From: Nocardiopsis dassonvillei_B
Lineage (GTDB): Bacteria; Actinomycetota; Actinomycetes; Streptosporangiales; Streptosporangiaceae
Direction of reading: 5' to 3'
NCBI RefSeq assembly: GCF_964273065.1
Contig: NZ_OZ186815.1
Location: forward strand, 5,704,001 to 5,768,000
DNA length: 64,000 nt
The notes under the pieces were generated by a model. It was not told where the DNA came from, made no database searches, and worked only from the letters and a program-made list of their open reading frames with translations. The position numbers and the translations under genes are program-made. Positions 16,275 to 24,840 of the stretch are shown piece after piece (position 1 is the first letter of the stretch; each line of letters begins with the position of its first letter).

Positions 16275-16310
16275 GGAACACTCGTCCGGGAGGGAACATC
16301 CGTCCGAGAG
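16275..16310 (+). repeat. Tandem 18-bp direct repeat upstream of cas6
   Basis: Two adjacent 18-bp units, GGAACACTCGTCCGGGAG and GGAACATCCGTCCGAGAG (15 of 18 identical), end 32 bases before the cas6 start. The position suggests a regulator-binding site or part of the cas promoter. Confidence 0.5.
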
Positions 16311-16342
16311 AAGTCCACGGCGCGAACCTCGAAGGGACGGTG

Positions 16343-17296
16343 GTGCCGGTGCCGAGACGATGGACCGTGATCCTGCGAGACCAGGCCGACACGGCGCGCC
16401 CGATCCGCCCCGAGGACTGCCACGGGCTGCTCAACCGGTGGTGGCCGCACCCCCCCGAAGAACACGCGATGGCCAAGCGGTGGGCGATGAACGGCTGGCC
16501 CGCCCCGCTCGGCGACCGGCTGTACCACTGGACGCTGACCTGGCTGGACGACGCGGTGCCGCCGCCCCTGCCCCCGGAGGAGGCGGTGGGCCGGACCCAG
16601 CGGATCGGCGACCACCTGCTCGAGCCCCTCTCGGTGACACCGACCTTCGACCGCGGTTACGGCGAACTCCTGGCCGGACCGCAGGGGCCGGTGCCGGTGC
16701 GTTCGGCCGAGCTGCGCAGCCGCACCCCCGTGGTCACCGCGACCCGGGACGCCGCGGGTGAGCGGATCCCGCACGTGTGGCCGGGCCCGCGCCGGATCTT
16801 CGGCGCCGTGCACCGCTCCGGCGGCGGGATCGTCGGCGGCAGCGGGGCGATGGGCGCGGTCGCCCGGTTCGCGCCGCCCGCCCTGGCCGGCCCCTGGCTG
16901 GAGTCGGCGTTCGAGGGCCTGGACCTGGTGCGCCGCCTTCCGGTGCCCGGCGAGGAGGTGCGGCTGGCCGAGCACCACCAGGCCGAGGGGCGCACGGTCC
17001 TGGGCTGGCAGGGTGCGCTGCGCCTGGAGCTGGTCGGCGGGGACCGCAGGCACGCCGAGGTCTTCACCGCGCTGCTCGAACTGGTGGAGCTGACCGGGGT
17101 GGGCAAGTACACCGCGCAGGGCTTCGGGTCGGTGCTGGTGGACACGGTGACCAGGGACGCCGCGGCCGCCGGGGCCGCGGCCCAGCGGATCCGCCGCGCT
17201 CCCCCGGGCCTGCCCGCGCGGTCCGGGCCGCTCCCGCGCGAGACACCGGCGGCCCTGGCCGGGCCGGAGGAGTTCGACGGACTGCTCTTCGACTGA
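16343..17296 (+). CDS. cas6: Cas6-like CRISPR RNA endoribonuclease
   Basis: Cas6 cuts CRISPR precursor RNA in the repeat to give guide RNAs. This 317-residue protein has the double ferredoxin (RAMP) layout. Its diagnostic feature is the C-terminal glycine-rich loop GVGKYTAQGFGSV (252-264) after the helix EVFTALLELVELT; an internal GxG pattern (GGGIVGGSGAMGAVARF) lies near residue 160. The catalytic His cannot be assigned with confidence. GTG 16343 is chosen because GAAGGG ends 6 bases upstream; GTGs at 16340 and 16349 are alternatives. It is first in the CRISPR locus but is separated from cas10 by an antisense gene. Confidence 0.8.
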   Translation: MPVPRRWTVILRDQADTARPIRPEDCHGLLNRWWPHPPEEHAMAKRWAMNGWPAPLGDRLYHWTLTWLDDAVPPPLPPEEAVGRTQRIGDHLLEPLSVTPTFDRGYGELLAGPQGPVPVRSAELRSRTPVVTATRDAAGERIPHVWPGPRRIFGAVHRSGGGIVGGSGAMGAVARFAPPALAGPWLESAFEGLDLVRRLPVPGEEVRLAEHHQAEGRTVLGWQGALRLELVGGDRRHAEVFTALLELVELTGVGKYTAQGFGSVLVDTVTRDAAAAGAAAQRIRRAPPGLPARSGPLPRETPAALAGPEEFDGLLFD

Positions 17297-17475
17297 CGGG
17301 GGCTGCCGCGCCGGAGGGGTCCGTCGGGGGCCGGCGACGGGCGGGTCCGGAGGCGGGGCGGCCGTCCGTTCACGCGCGCGGGGTCGGGGGCGCGGGGCCG
17401 ACCGTCGTCACCGCCGGGATGCGGCGGGATGCGTCGCCTTACGGATCCCGGCGGGGTGGGGCCGGGGAGCCGGGG

Positions 17476-17502
17476 CGGAACGGCTCGGGTCGGAGCGTTC
17501 CG
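17476..17502 (-). terminator. Possible terminator of the repeat-protein gene
   Basis: A 7-bp stem (CGGAACG / CGTTCCG, 13-base loop) lies 25 bases past the stop of the minus-strand repeat gene. The remainder of 17297-17526 shows no gene. Confidence 0.3.
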
Positions 17503-17526
17503 GGGCGTTCGGCGACGGCGCCCGGT

Positions 17527-17937
17527 TCAGCGGGAGCGGCGCTCGGCGGCCCGCTCGCGCAGGGAGCGGGCGAGGTCGCGCAGGTGCGGTACCAGCTCCT
17601 GCGGGGTGAGCGCCGCCGACGCAAAAAAACCGGTCTGCGCCGGAGGCGTCCTTTGAGGGTGGTGGTGGGTGACGGGCGGGCCGGTCTGCGCCGGAGGTGT
17701 CCTTTGGGGGTGGTGGTGGGTGACGGGCGGGCCGGTCTGCGCCGGAGGCGTCCTTTGGGGGTGGTGGTGGGTGACGGGCGGGCCGGTCTGCGCCGGAGGT
17801 GTCCTTTGGGGGTGGTGGTGGGTGACGGGCGGGCCGGTCTGCGCCGGAGGTGTCCTTTGGGGGTGGTGGTGGGTGACGGGCGGGACGCCCGGTCCGGGTT
17901 CGTGCGGGGCGACCGTCTCGGGTGTGTGCGTGGACAC
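17527..17937 (-). CDS. 136-residue protein with five 17-residue His/Pro/Thr repeats, inside the CRISPR locus
   Basis: The GTG at 17937 has a perfect GGAGG seven bases upstream. The protein has a 17-residue leader (MSTHTPETVAPHEPGPG), five identical copies of a repeat of the form PPVTHHHPQRTPPAQTG, and a C-terminal helix-forming tail (ALTPQELVPHLRDLARS, then Arg/Glu-rich). The DNA copies differ at only two sites, and both are silent third positions in this frame but change residues in competing frames, which supports translation here. The His3 clusters could bind metal; function is unknown. A run of seven T (17622-17628) lies in the codons after the last repeat. It runs opposite to cas6 and cas10. 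Confidence 0.6.
   Translation of the reverse strand: MSTHTPETVAPHEPGPGVPPVTHHHPQRTPPAQTGPPVTHHHPQRTPPAQTGPPVTHHHPQRTPPAQTGPPVTHHHPQRTPPAQTGPPVTHHHPQRTPPAQTGFFASAALTPQELVPHLRDLARSLRERAAERRSR
17630..17884. repeat. Tandem repeat, 5 x 51 bp
   Basis: Five head-to-tail 51-bp units (17630-17680, 17681-17731, 17732-17782, 17783-17833, 17834-17884) with no spacers. Units differ only at a C/T site (GGCGTCC or GGTGTCC) and an A/G site in the first unit. It is a coding minisatellite, not a CRISPR array. Confidence 0.95.
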
Positions 17938-18199
17938 CGGGGAACCTCCGTGCCGTGGGCGGTTCGTGCATGGAACCCTCTCGGACAGGCACGGAGAGTG
18001 ACGAGTCCGTGCCGTTCCAGGGGTGGCCGGTTCGGGCCGACCCGCTCCCCCCGGGTATGCTCCGATCCCTTCCGGCTGGTAAGGGTTGTGGCCCGTGGCC
18101 GTCGGTGGGGCCCACCGTCCGAGAGTGGTGGACGGGGCCCCGCCCCCACGGGCCCACGCCCTGTCCACGCCCTGCCCCGCGACGAGGAGTCTCGACACG

Positions 18200-20014
18200 G
18201 TGACCTCCGCCTCCGAGCAGCACCGGTCCGCCGTCGGCGTGCCCGGCGCGCCGCCGGCGCGCGGTGTGCTGGTCGGCGTGGACCTGCGCGGTATCCAGGC
18301 GTACGTCTACAGCGGGCGGCGGATCCTGGACGCGGTGGGCCGGGCCGCGCTGGTCGCGGAGCTCACCGACACCTCCGACCCGGTGCGGGGGATCGCCGCC
18401 CTGGTCCCGGACGACTGCACGGTGCTGCGCGACGCGGGCGGGGCGCTCACCGTGGTGCTGCCCGACGCCGCGGCGGCCCGGCACTTCACCGCCCTCTACA
18501 CCCGGCTGCTGCGCGAGCGCGCGGGAGACCTCACCCCGGTGGTGGCGCACGTCCCCTACGGCCCGCCTGATCCCGCGGAGGAGCCGGCGCGGGCCCGCGA
18601 CGTGGACGAGGCGCTGGCGCTGCTGCCGGACCGGCTGCGCAGGGCGCGCGGCCACATGTCCACCCTGCACGACCCCGCCCACGGGTACGGGATCACCGCG
18701 GTGTGCGCCGTGGGCGGAGGCCCGGCCGAGGTGCTCGACCCCAGCCGAGACCAGGACGACCGTCCCGGTGTCCCCGAACGGGTGAGCGCCGATGTGGCGC
18801 GGGCCCGGGGGATCGGCCGCCGCTGGCACCGGGCGCACAGCGCCGCCTGGGGTTCCGGCGCCGCCACCGCCACCGGTTCGCCGCGGCTGGCGCTGCCGAT
18901 GGAGGTGGACCGGCTGGGCCGGGAACCGGGCGGTGTCAGCCGGATCGCGGTGGTGCACCTGGACGTCAACGGGCTCGGGGCGATCCTGGGCGAGTACCGG
19001 GAGCGGGCGGGCGACCGGCGCGTGCCCGGCTCCGGCGCCCTGGCGCAGCGACGGCTGTCGCAGCGCATCGAGGACCTGACCGGGGCCCTGGCGCGGGTGC
19101 TGGTGCGGGCGGTGGCGGCGACGGTGCGCGCCGACCCGGGCCGGGAGCCGGTCATCCCGGGCGGGACGCGCTCGATCACCCTGGACCACGAGCCCCCGGG
19201 GACGGTCCGGCTCCCGGTGCGGCCGATCGTGGTGGCCGGGGACGACCTCACCGTCCTGTGCGACGCGCGGCTGGCCCTGCCCCTGGTCCGGTACGCCCTG
19301 GAGTGGCTGGACGCGGACCCGGAGGGGGTGGGCGATCCGGCCGACCCCCGCGCGGCCCTGCACGGCGCGCTGGCCGCCGCGCACGGCGACCGGCCCGGCG
19401 GCGGCCGCACCGTGGCGGGCCCGGGAGGGCAGGCGTACACCACGTTCGTGCCGACCGTGGGGGTGGGCGTCGCGGTACAGCCGGTGGGCGCCCCCCTGTC
19501 GCTGGGCCACGAGCTGTGCGAGGCGATGTGCCGCACCGCCAAGCGGCACCGGGTGGCGGCGGTGGAGGGCGGTTCCCCCGACGAGCACGTGGTGGCGTGG
19601 ACGACCCGGGTGGACGGGGTGGACCGGGTGCTCGCGCGGTGGGAGGCGGCCCGGCGCGGCCGGGTGCCGCGCACCGGCCTGCCGCTGACCGGCACCGGGT
19701 TCACCGGCTTCCTGGACCGGTACCTGGACCCGGAGGCGCCGGGGAGCCTGACCGCCGAGGGCGACGCACGGCGGCGGGGCTGGCTGATCTCGTCCCTGGT
19801 GCCGCTGCTGGAGTCGGGTGCCGACCCGGCCCCGGAGATCACCCGGCGGGCCCGGGTCACCGGGGGCCCGGTGGACCTGCCCCGGGACTGGACGCCCGCG
19901 GGCCTGCTCGACGCCGTCGAGATGATGGACCTGTACCTGGACCCGGGGCTGTCCCGCGCCCTGGACCCCCGACTCTCGGCGGCCCGCGGCGGTCCCGGGG
20001 GTGGTCCCCGGTGA
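18200..20014 (+). CDS. cas10: Cas10-like large subunit (type III), HD-less, with cyclase palm
   Basis: In type III systems Cas10 is the large subunit and makes cyclic oligoadenylates. The 604-residue protein begins directly with the first palm domain (VDLRGIQAYVYSG, G31-I32-Q33). The second palm has the strand IAVVHLDVNGLG (Asp255) and the metal-binding loop VVAGDDLTVL, with A346-G347-D348-D349 in place of GGDD. Both catalytic Asp residues are kept. There is no N-terminal HD nuclease domain and no clear Cys4 zinc finger between the palms. GTG 18200 follows GAGGAG by 10 bases. It opens a run of six genes joined by GTGA overlaps. Confidence 0.82.
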   Translation: MTSASEQHRSAVGVPGAPPARGVLVGVDLRGIQAYVYSGRRILDAVGRAALVAELTDTSDPVRGIAALVPDDCTVLRDAGGALTVVLPDAAAARHFTALYTRLLRERAGDLTPVVAHVPYGPPDPAEEPARARDVDEALALLPDRLRRARGHMSTLHDPAHGYGITAVCAVGGGPAEVLDPSRDQDDRPGVPERVSADVARARGIGRRWHRAHSAAWGSGAATATGSPRLALPMEVDRLGREPGGVSRIAVVHLDVNGLGAILGEYRERAGDRRVPGSGALAQRRLSQRIEDLTGALARVLVRAVAATVRADPGREPVIPGGTRSITLDHEPPGTVRLPVRPIVVAGDDLTVLCDARLALPLVRYALEWLDADPEGVGDPADPRAALHGALAAAHGDRPGGGRTVAGPGGQAYTTFVPTVGVGVAVQPVGAPLSLGHELCEAMCRTAKRHRVAAVEGGSPDEHVVAWTTRVDGVDRVLARWEAARRGRVPRTGLPLTGTGFTGFLDRYLDPEAPGSLTAEGDARRRGWLISSLVPLLESGADPAPEITRRARVTGGPVDLPRDWTPAGLLDAVEMMDLYLDPGLSRALDPRLSAARGGPGGGPR

Positions 20015-20676
20015 GCGCACCCGACCGCATCGTCGTGCGGCTGGCCTCGCCCGCCCTGTTCGTGGGGGCCAGCGCCGACGGGACCGGTGCCGACACCGAC
20101 GTGGTCACCGACGACCACGGGCTGCCCTACCTGCCGCGCCACCGGCTGGCGGCGCGGCTGCGCGCGGGCGCGCAGCGGGCCCTGGCGGTCTCCCCGGGCC
20201 TGGAGGGCACGGTGGGCGAGGTGTTCGGCCGCGGCCGCTCGCACGGCCCCGACCGCATGCTGCGGGTGGGGCACGCCGTCGCCGGGGAGGCGGTGCGCAC
20301 GGCGGTCGCCCGGGCGCTGGCGGGCCGGTCGGAGTCGGCGCGGGCGGTGCTCCGGCGCGCGGTCACCGATGCCCACACCGTGCTGGAGACGGGGATCGAG
20401 GTGGGCCCGCACGGGGCCGCCGAACCCGGGCGGCTGCGCACCCACAGGGCGCTGCTGCCCGGACTGGTCCTGACCTCGGCGCTGACCTGGGCGCAGGAAC
20501 CGGGGCCCGAGCACTGGCGGCTGCTGGCCCGCGCCTGCCTGGCCACCACCGGGATCGGACTCAAGGGCACGCGGGGCCGGGGCCGGGTCGACGTACGCCT
20601 GGCCGGAACGCCGGACGGGGACCCGGACGCGCTGACCCTGCGGCTGGCGGCCCCGCCCGCACGGGTGGCGCGGTGA
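20011..20676 (+). CDS. RAMP protein resembling the N-terminal part of Csx10
   Basis: A 221-residue RAMP-fold protein of the type III backbone. The start (VVRLASPALFVGASADG, then DDHGLPYLPRHRLAARLRAG at about 31-50) corresponds to the N-terminal RAMP of Csx10 proteins, which usually reads like GSGxG...DGLPYIPGxTLRG. The end has the glycine-rich G-loop TGIGLKGTRGRGRVDV (about 185-200). It overlaps both neighbours by 4 bases. The Csx10 relationship is my inference; a Csm4/Cas5-like role is the alternative. Confidence 0.65.
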   Translation: MSAPDRIVVRLASPALFVGASADGTGADTDVVTDDHGLPYLPRHRLAARLRAGAQRALAVSPGLEGTVGEVFGRGRSHGPDRMLRVGHAVAGEAVRTAVARALAGRSESARAVLRRAVTDAHTVLETGIEVGPHGAAEPGRLRTHRALLPGLVLTSALTWAQEPGPEHWRLLARACLATTGIGLKGTRGRGRVDVRLAGTPDGDPDALTLRLAAPPARVAR

Positions 20677-22478
20677 ACGGGGTGAGCGGCTACCTGCCGC
20701 TGCGCTACGTCCTGGCGGACACCCTGGTGGTGCGCACCTCCTTCGACCCGCTGCGCATCGACTCCGAGCACGTCATCGGCGGCCGGGCCCAGCGCGGGAT
20801 GCTCGCCGCGGCCCTGCGCCGGGCCGGACTGGACCGGGAGGAGCGGGAGTGGGTGGCCGACGGCGGCCGTGTCCGGTTCGCCGCCGCCCACCCCAGGCTG
20901 GAGCCGGGGGCCGACCCCGACCTGCCGGACCTGGACCGGGCCCGGACGGCCTACCCCCCGCCCGCGCACCTGTACACCCTGGGCAAGAACAGCGACACGA
21001 TGGCGGACGTCTTCGCCGGCCCCGACCCGTCCGTGCCCTACCGGGCGGTGCGCGACCCCATCACCCTGGACCGGTCGCTGCGGGCGCGGGTGCGCACCAC
21101 CACCGAGCGCTACCTGGGGCGGGCGCGCGGCGGGGACCCCGACCGGGGGGTGCCGTTCTTCACCACGGCCCTGGACTCGGGCCAGGTCTTCGAGGCGCGC
21201 TGGCAGCTGCTGGCCGACGACCCCGCCGGGCTCGCGGAGCTGGCCGGGCGGATCGTCGAGGTGCTGGACGCCGCACGGGGGACCCTCACCCTGGGGTCGG
21301 GCGGCACCCGGGCCCACGGCGGGGTGCGCGTGGCCCCGGTCGATCCGCACACCCCGGTGTCCCCGGACCGTGCCGACCCGGCGGGGCGGCGCGCCTGGGC
21401 GGCGGGTGAGCCCGTCGACCTGCTGCTGCTGTCCCCCGCGCTGGTGGTGGGCGCCCACGGCCAGTACGCCCCCGGCGCCCTGGTCGGGGAGGTCCTGGCG
21501 CTCCTGGGACGGCACCTGCCCGGGGCCGGTGCCCGGGTGGTCGCCTCCCACGTGGAGTCGACCGTGGTCGGCGCCTACCACCGCGGCTACCACGGGCCGA
21601 TGGCCCAGCGGCGGGCCGCCGCACCGGGGGCGGTGGTACGGCTGCGGCTGGACCGCGACCTGCCCGCCGACCTGGTCCGCAGGATCGAGGCCGAGCCGCT
21701 GGGCGACCGCTCGGTCGACGGCCACGGCCAGTTCGTGCTGCTGGACCCGCCCCCGCCGGGTCCGCTGCCGCCCGCCGTCGAGACGGTGCCCCTGGTGGGC
21801 GGGTCCGCCGGGACGGTCGCCCTGCCCGGCGGGGGCACCGTCCCCGCACGCGGGCCCCTGGACTGGGACGACCCGGGCCTGGCCGCCCTGTACGACGAAC
21901 TGCTGTGGAACGCCGCCGCGGGTCCCGTCCGCGACCACGCCCGGATGCTGGCCCGCCGGTCCGCCCGCCGCCTGGAACCCCTCACCCCCAGCCTGGTGGG
22001 GCGGCTGCGGGAGGCGGTCACCCACCCGCACCACGACGAGGACACCGCCCTGGACGTGCTGGCGGGGGTCGTCACCGGCGGCCCCTCCGGCGGCGGCGCG
22101 CCCAAGAGCCTGCACGAACGGGCCGTGCGGGCGCTGGCCCGGGCCCGGGTGGTACCGCCCGGCGGCCCCCCGGTCCCGGTGCGCGGATGGCTGTCCGGGG
22201 TCGGCGGGGGAGCGGCCGCGGTCGACTGGTGGGAGGCCAACCGCCCCCGGCACGCCCACAGCCCCGCCTACGCGGCGGCGATCGCCGCCGTGGACCTCTC
22301 CCTGGCCGACGGGCTGCCGCCGCGGGACGACCCGGCCGGCCTCTCGGAACGGGCCCGGGACTGGGAGCGCCGGACGGCCTCCCGGCTGTGCCTGGCACTG
22401 GTCTCCTCGTGGCTGGCCGAGACCGCCCGGGTGCTGCGCACCCGCGACGCGGCGCACACGCAGGGGGGACGCCGGTGA
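20673..22478 (+). CDS. RAMP protein resembling the rest of Csx10
   Basis: A 601-residue protein with a RAMP-type N-terminus (LPLRYVLADTLVVRTS, then HVIGGRAQRGMLAAALRRAG at 29-48) and glycine-rich loops (TLTLGSGGTRAHGGVRV near 205-221; DGHGQFVLLD near 350). The C-terminal 200 residues are mostly helical. Size, position after the small RAMP and loop pattern fit the large remaining part of a III-D Csx10 split into two genes. It is expected to be part of the crRNA-binding backbone or cap. GTGA overlaps on both sides. Confidence 0.65.
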   Translation: MNGVSGYLPLRYVLADTLVVRTSFDPLRIDSEHVIGGRAQRGMLAAALRRAGLDREEREWVADGGRVRFAAAHPRLEPGADPDLPDLDRARTAYPPPAHLYTLGKNSDTMADVFAGPDPSVPYRAVRDPITLDRSLRARVRTTTERYLGRARGGDPDRGVPFFTTALDSGQVFEARWQLLADDPAGLAELAGRIVEVLDAARGTLTLGSGGTRAHGGVRVAPVDPHTPVSPDRADPAGRRAWAAGEPVDLLLLSPALVVGAHGQYAPGALVGEVLALLGRHLPGAGARVVASHVESTVVGAYHRGYHGPMAQRRAAAPGAVVRLRLDRDLPADLVRRIEAEPLGDRSVDGHGQFVLLDPPPPGPLPPAVETVPLVGGSAGTVALPGGGTVPARGPLDWDDPGLAALYDELLWNAAAGPVRDHARMLARRSARRLEPLTPSLVGRLREAVTHPHHDEDTALDVLAGVVTGGPSGGGAPKSLHERAVRALARARVVPPGGPPVPVRGWLSGVGGGAAAVDWWEANRPRHAHSPAYAAAIAAVDLSLADGLPPRDDPAGLSERARDWERRTASRLCLALVSSWLAETARVLRTRDAAHTQGGRR

Positions 22479-24082
22479 ACGCCGTCGCACCCGGGGTGCT
22501 GTGGGAGGTCGCCGGACGCTGGTGCCTGCTTTCCGACACCCATGTCGGCGCCGCCCAGGCGGTGCCCCGGCACGCCGCCCAGAGCGATGTGGACCTGCGC
22601 CTGGACCGGGACCCGCGCACCGGCACGCCCCGGCTGCGCGCCACCACCCTGGCCGGGCTGCTGCGGCACGCCCTGGCCCGGCGGGTGGGCGACCCCGGGC
22701 GGGTCGGCGAGCTGTTCGGCGCCGCCGAGGACGGGGGAGCGGCACCGCGCGACAGCGCGCTGGAGGCCGACGACGCGTTCGCCCGCCTCCCCGAGGGCTT
22801 CGGGGTGGCGGTGCGCACCGGGACCCGGGTGGACCCCGCCGCCGGGACGGTCCGGCCGGGCCTGCTGTGGCAGTGGGAGGTGCTCCCGGCGGGCACGGTG
22901 TTCGTCGTCCACCTGCGGCTGCGGGTACCCGCACCGGCCGACGAGGCCCGGCTGCTGACCCTGCTGGCGCTGGCCGCCGAGGGGATCGGCGGGCCCGGCG
23001 CCCGGCTGGGCGGGCGCACCGGCCGCGGGCACGGGGCGGTGCGCGCCACGCACTGGGCCGCCCGGCGCCTGGACCTGGGGGACGAGCACGACTGGTTCGC
23101 CCACCACGGAGTGTCCTGGCGGGAGCGGTGGCGGGCGGGCGAGGACGCCCTGGCCGACGCACCCGCCGACCTGGCGGACGCGCTGGGCCGGGAACTGCGC
23201 GCCGCGGGCCGCACCGGGACGGCCGCCCACGTGGCGGCGCGCGCCGCCGTCCCCGACCGCCGCCGGCGGGCCGAGCTGCGCCTGACCCTGGCGGTGGCCG
23301 AGCGCGAGGACCCGCTGTCGGCACCGCCGGGGGACCTGCGGCCCGGCCTGCTCTCGGTCGGGGACACGCCGGCCGGCGACCGGCTCGGCGAGGTGGACCG
23401 GGCCCACCGGTCGCGCCCCGTGGTCGACGAACCGGACAAGGGCGAGGTGCGTGTCGCGCCGGTACTCGGCGACACCGCCCTGTTCGCACTGGTGAAGCGG
23501 ATCGCGGCGCGGACGCTGCGGGACGCCGCCCCGGCGCCGGGCGGTCCGGGGCCGTGGGACTGGTTCGACCACTGGTGGGGCGCCGACACCCCGGGGAGGG
23601 GCGCTCCGCCCCGCCCCTCCCGGGTTCGGCTGCGCGAGGTGCCGGTGATCACCGGCGGGGCGGTGGTGACCGCCACCCGGATGACCGTGGACCCCCTGTT
23701 CGGGGACGCGGTGGACGGCCACCTGTTCACCGACGACCTCCAGTGCGGGGGGACCGCCGAGGCGGTGTTCGACATCGAGGACCCCGACGACGCGGTCCTC
23801 GGCCTGTGCGCGCTCGTGGTCCGCGACCTGGCGACGGTGCCCTTCGACACCCTGGGGTCCGGGTCTGGGGTGGGCCACGGCCGGGTGAGCGCGGTCGGCG
23901 CGGAACTGGTGGCCCACGGCGGGGGCCCGCCGCGGCGGGTCGACCTGGTCGCGGCGGTGTTCTCGCCCGGCGGTCCGGACGCGGCCGCCGTCCGGGAGTG
24001 GGTGGCGGCCCTGCGCCCCCTGCTCTCCGGCGGCCCCGGGACGGGGGGCGGTACGCCCCGGAGGGAAGGAGGAGGACCGTGA
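22475..24082 (+). CDS. Cas7-Cas7 fusion RAMP protein (Csm3-like)
   Basis: A 535-residue protein with two Cas7-type RAMP units. Unit 1 (1-200) shows LLSDTHVGAAQAVPRH, then a DVDLRLDRD segment, the loop RATTLAGLLRHAL (about 63-75) and the G-loop GGPGARLGGRTGRGHGAV (170-187). Unit 2 (about 300-490) shows VPVITGGAVVTATRM, DGHLFTDDLQCGGTAEAVF and GSGSGVGHGRVSAV (about 463-476). In type III complexes Cas7 units form the crRNA-binding filament and cut target RNA using an acidic residue; the Asp-rich loop in unit 1 is a candidate site. Fused Cas7 units are known from III-D variants. Confidence 0.72.
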   Translation: MNAVAPGVLWEVAGRWCLLSDTHVGAAQAVPRHAAQSDVDLRLDRDPRTGTPRLRATTLAGLLRHALARRVGDPGRVGELFGAAEDGGAAPRDSALEADDAFARLPEGFGVAVRTGTRVDPAAGTVRPGLLWQWEVLPAGTVFVVHLRLRVPAPADEARLLTLLALAAEGIGGPGARLGGRTGRGHGAVRATHWAARRLDLGDEHDWFAHHGVSWRERWRAGEDALADAPADLADALGRELRAAGRTGTAAHVAARAAVPDRRRRAELRLTLAVAEREDPLSAPPGDLRPGLLSVGDTPAGDRLGEVDRAHRSRPVVDEPDKGEVRVAPVLGDTALFALVKRIAARTLRDAAPAPGGPGPWDWFDHWWGADTPGRGAPPRPSRVRLREVPVITGGAVVTATRMTVDPLFGDAVDGHLFTDDLQCGGTAEAVFDIEDPDDAVLGLCALVVRDLATVPFDTLGSGSGVGHGRVSAVGAELVAHGGGPPRRVDLVAAVFSPGGPDAAAVREWVAALRPLLSGGPGTGGGTPRREGGGP

Positions 24083-24840
24083 CCGAGGGTTTCGAGCCGG
24101 CGGGGGTGGCCGTGCGCCGTCTGGACGCCGCGGAGATCGACGCGGTCTTCGACGACGTCTTCGTGCGCGGCACCCGGTGCCGCCTGCTCGACACCGGCCC
24201 GCCCGGCCCGCCCGATCCGGGCGGTGCCGCGGGCGCCCCCCAGTGGCTGCTGGCCGAGCTCGGCGACGGCCGCGTCACCGGCGCCTGTCCGCGGGAGCGC
24301 TGGTACCGCTCGGACGGGTCCGACACCGCCGACCTGTCGGCGCGGCCGCCGGTCACCGCCGCCGACCGGGTGCGCGTCCTGGAGGTCCTGGTGTTCGCCG
24401 CCCACGCCCAGATCCGGATCGGCGAGGGCGCCCGCTCCGGGTGGATCAGCGCCGACGCCCCCGGCGAGGTGTCCCCCTGGCTGCGCCCGCGCGACCGCTC
24501 CTTCCTGCTCCAGGGCTGGACCGGGCCCGGGCACGGGCGCTCCCCGGGCGAGGGGGTGCCGCTGACCGTGACCGCCGAACCCTCCGGGGCGCGGGCGGTC
24601 CTGCCGGTGGTCTGGGCCGACTTCTCCGCGCGGGTGCGCCGCACCCGGGGCGGCGGCGCGGTCGTGGAGGGGACGGGAAGCTGGCTCACCGTTCGCGAGT
24701 ACTGGGCACAGGACCCCGGGACCGGGACCGTGGGGGTGGCCTTCCACCGGCTGACCGGGGTGTGCACCGGACCCAAGCCCACCGGCCCGGTGTTCGACCC
24801 GGGCACCGGCGACGAACCCGCCGGGGGGCCGCCGTGGTGA
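24079..24840 (+). CDS. Csx19-like type III-D accessory protein
   Basis: The 253-residue product resembles the Csx19 (TIGR03984) family in layout. It has PQWLLAELGDGRVTGA (about 54-69), a helix LEVLVFAAHAQIRIGEGARSG (residues 102-121) corresponding to the family region that reads like EVLLWR, a polar loop, and RDRSFLLQGW near 141-150. It is longer than typical Csx19, with an added C-terminal beta-rich part. Csx19 is found almost only in III-D loci and may be a small structural subunit. The match is weaker than for the RAMP genes. AAGGAGGAGG precedes the GTG start. Confidence 0.55.
   Translation: MTEGFEPAGVAVRRLDAAEIDAVFDDVFVRGTRCRLLDTGPPGPPDPGGAAGAPQWLLAELGDGRVTGACPRERWYRSDGSDTADLSARPPVTAADRVRVLEVLVFAAHAQIRIGEGARSGWISADAPGEVSPWLRPRDRSFLLQGWTGPGHGRSPGEGVPLTVTAEPSGARAVLPVVWADFSARVRRTRGGGAVVEGTGSWLTVREYWAQDPGTGTVGVAFHRLTGVCTGPKPTGPVFDPGTGDEPAGGPPW

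Noticed and set aside
17630..17884. Tandem repeats inside a CRISPR locus taken as the CRISPR array
   Set aside because: The units are 51 bp, directly abutting and without unique spacers; they are a coding minisatellite.
17669..18001. Plus-strand frame over the same repeats (Gly/Trp-rich repeat protein)
   Set aside because: No ribosome-binding site, and the unit-to-unit base changes fit silent sites only in the minus-strand frame.
18556..20514. Long minus-strand frame opposite cas10
   Set aside because: Ser/Arg/Pro-rich shadow of the real gene with no start context or recognisable domain.
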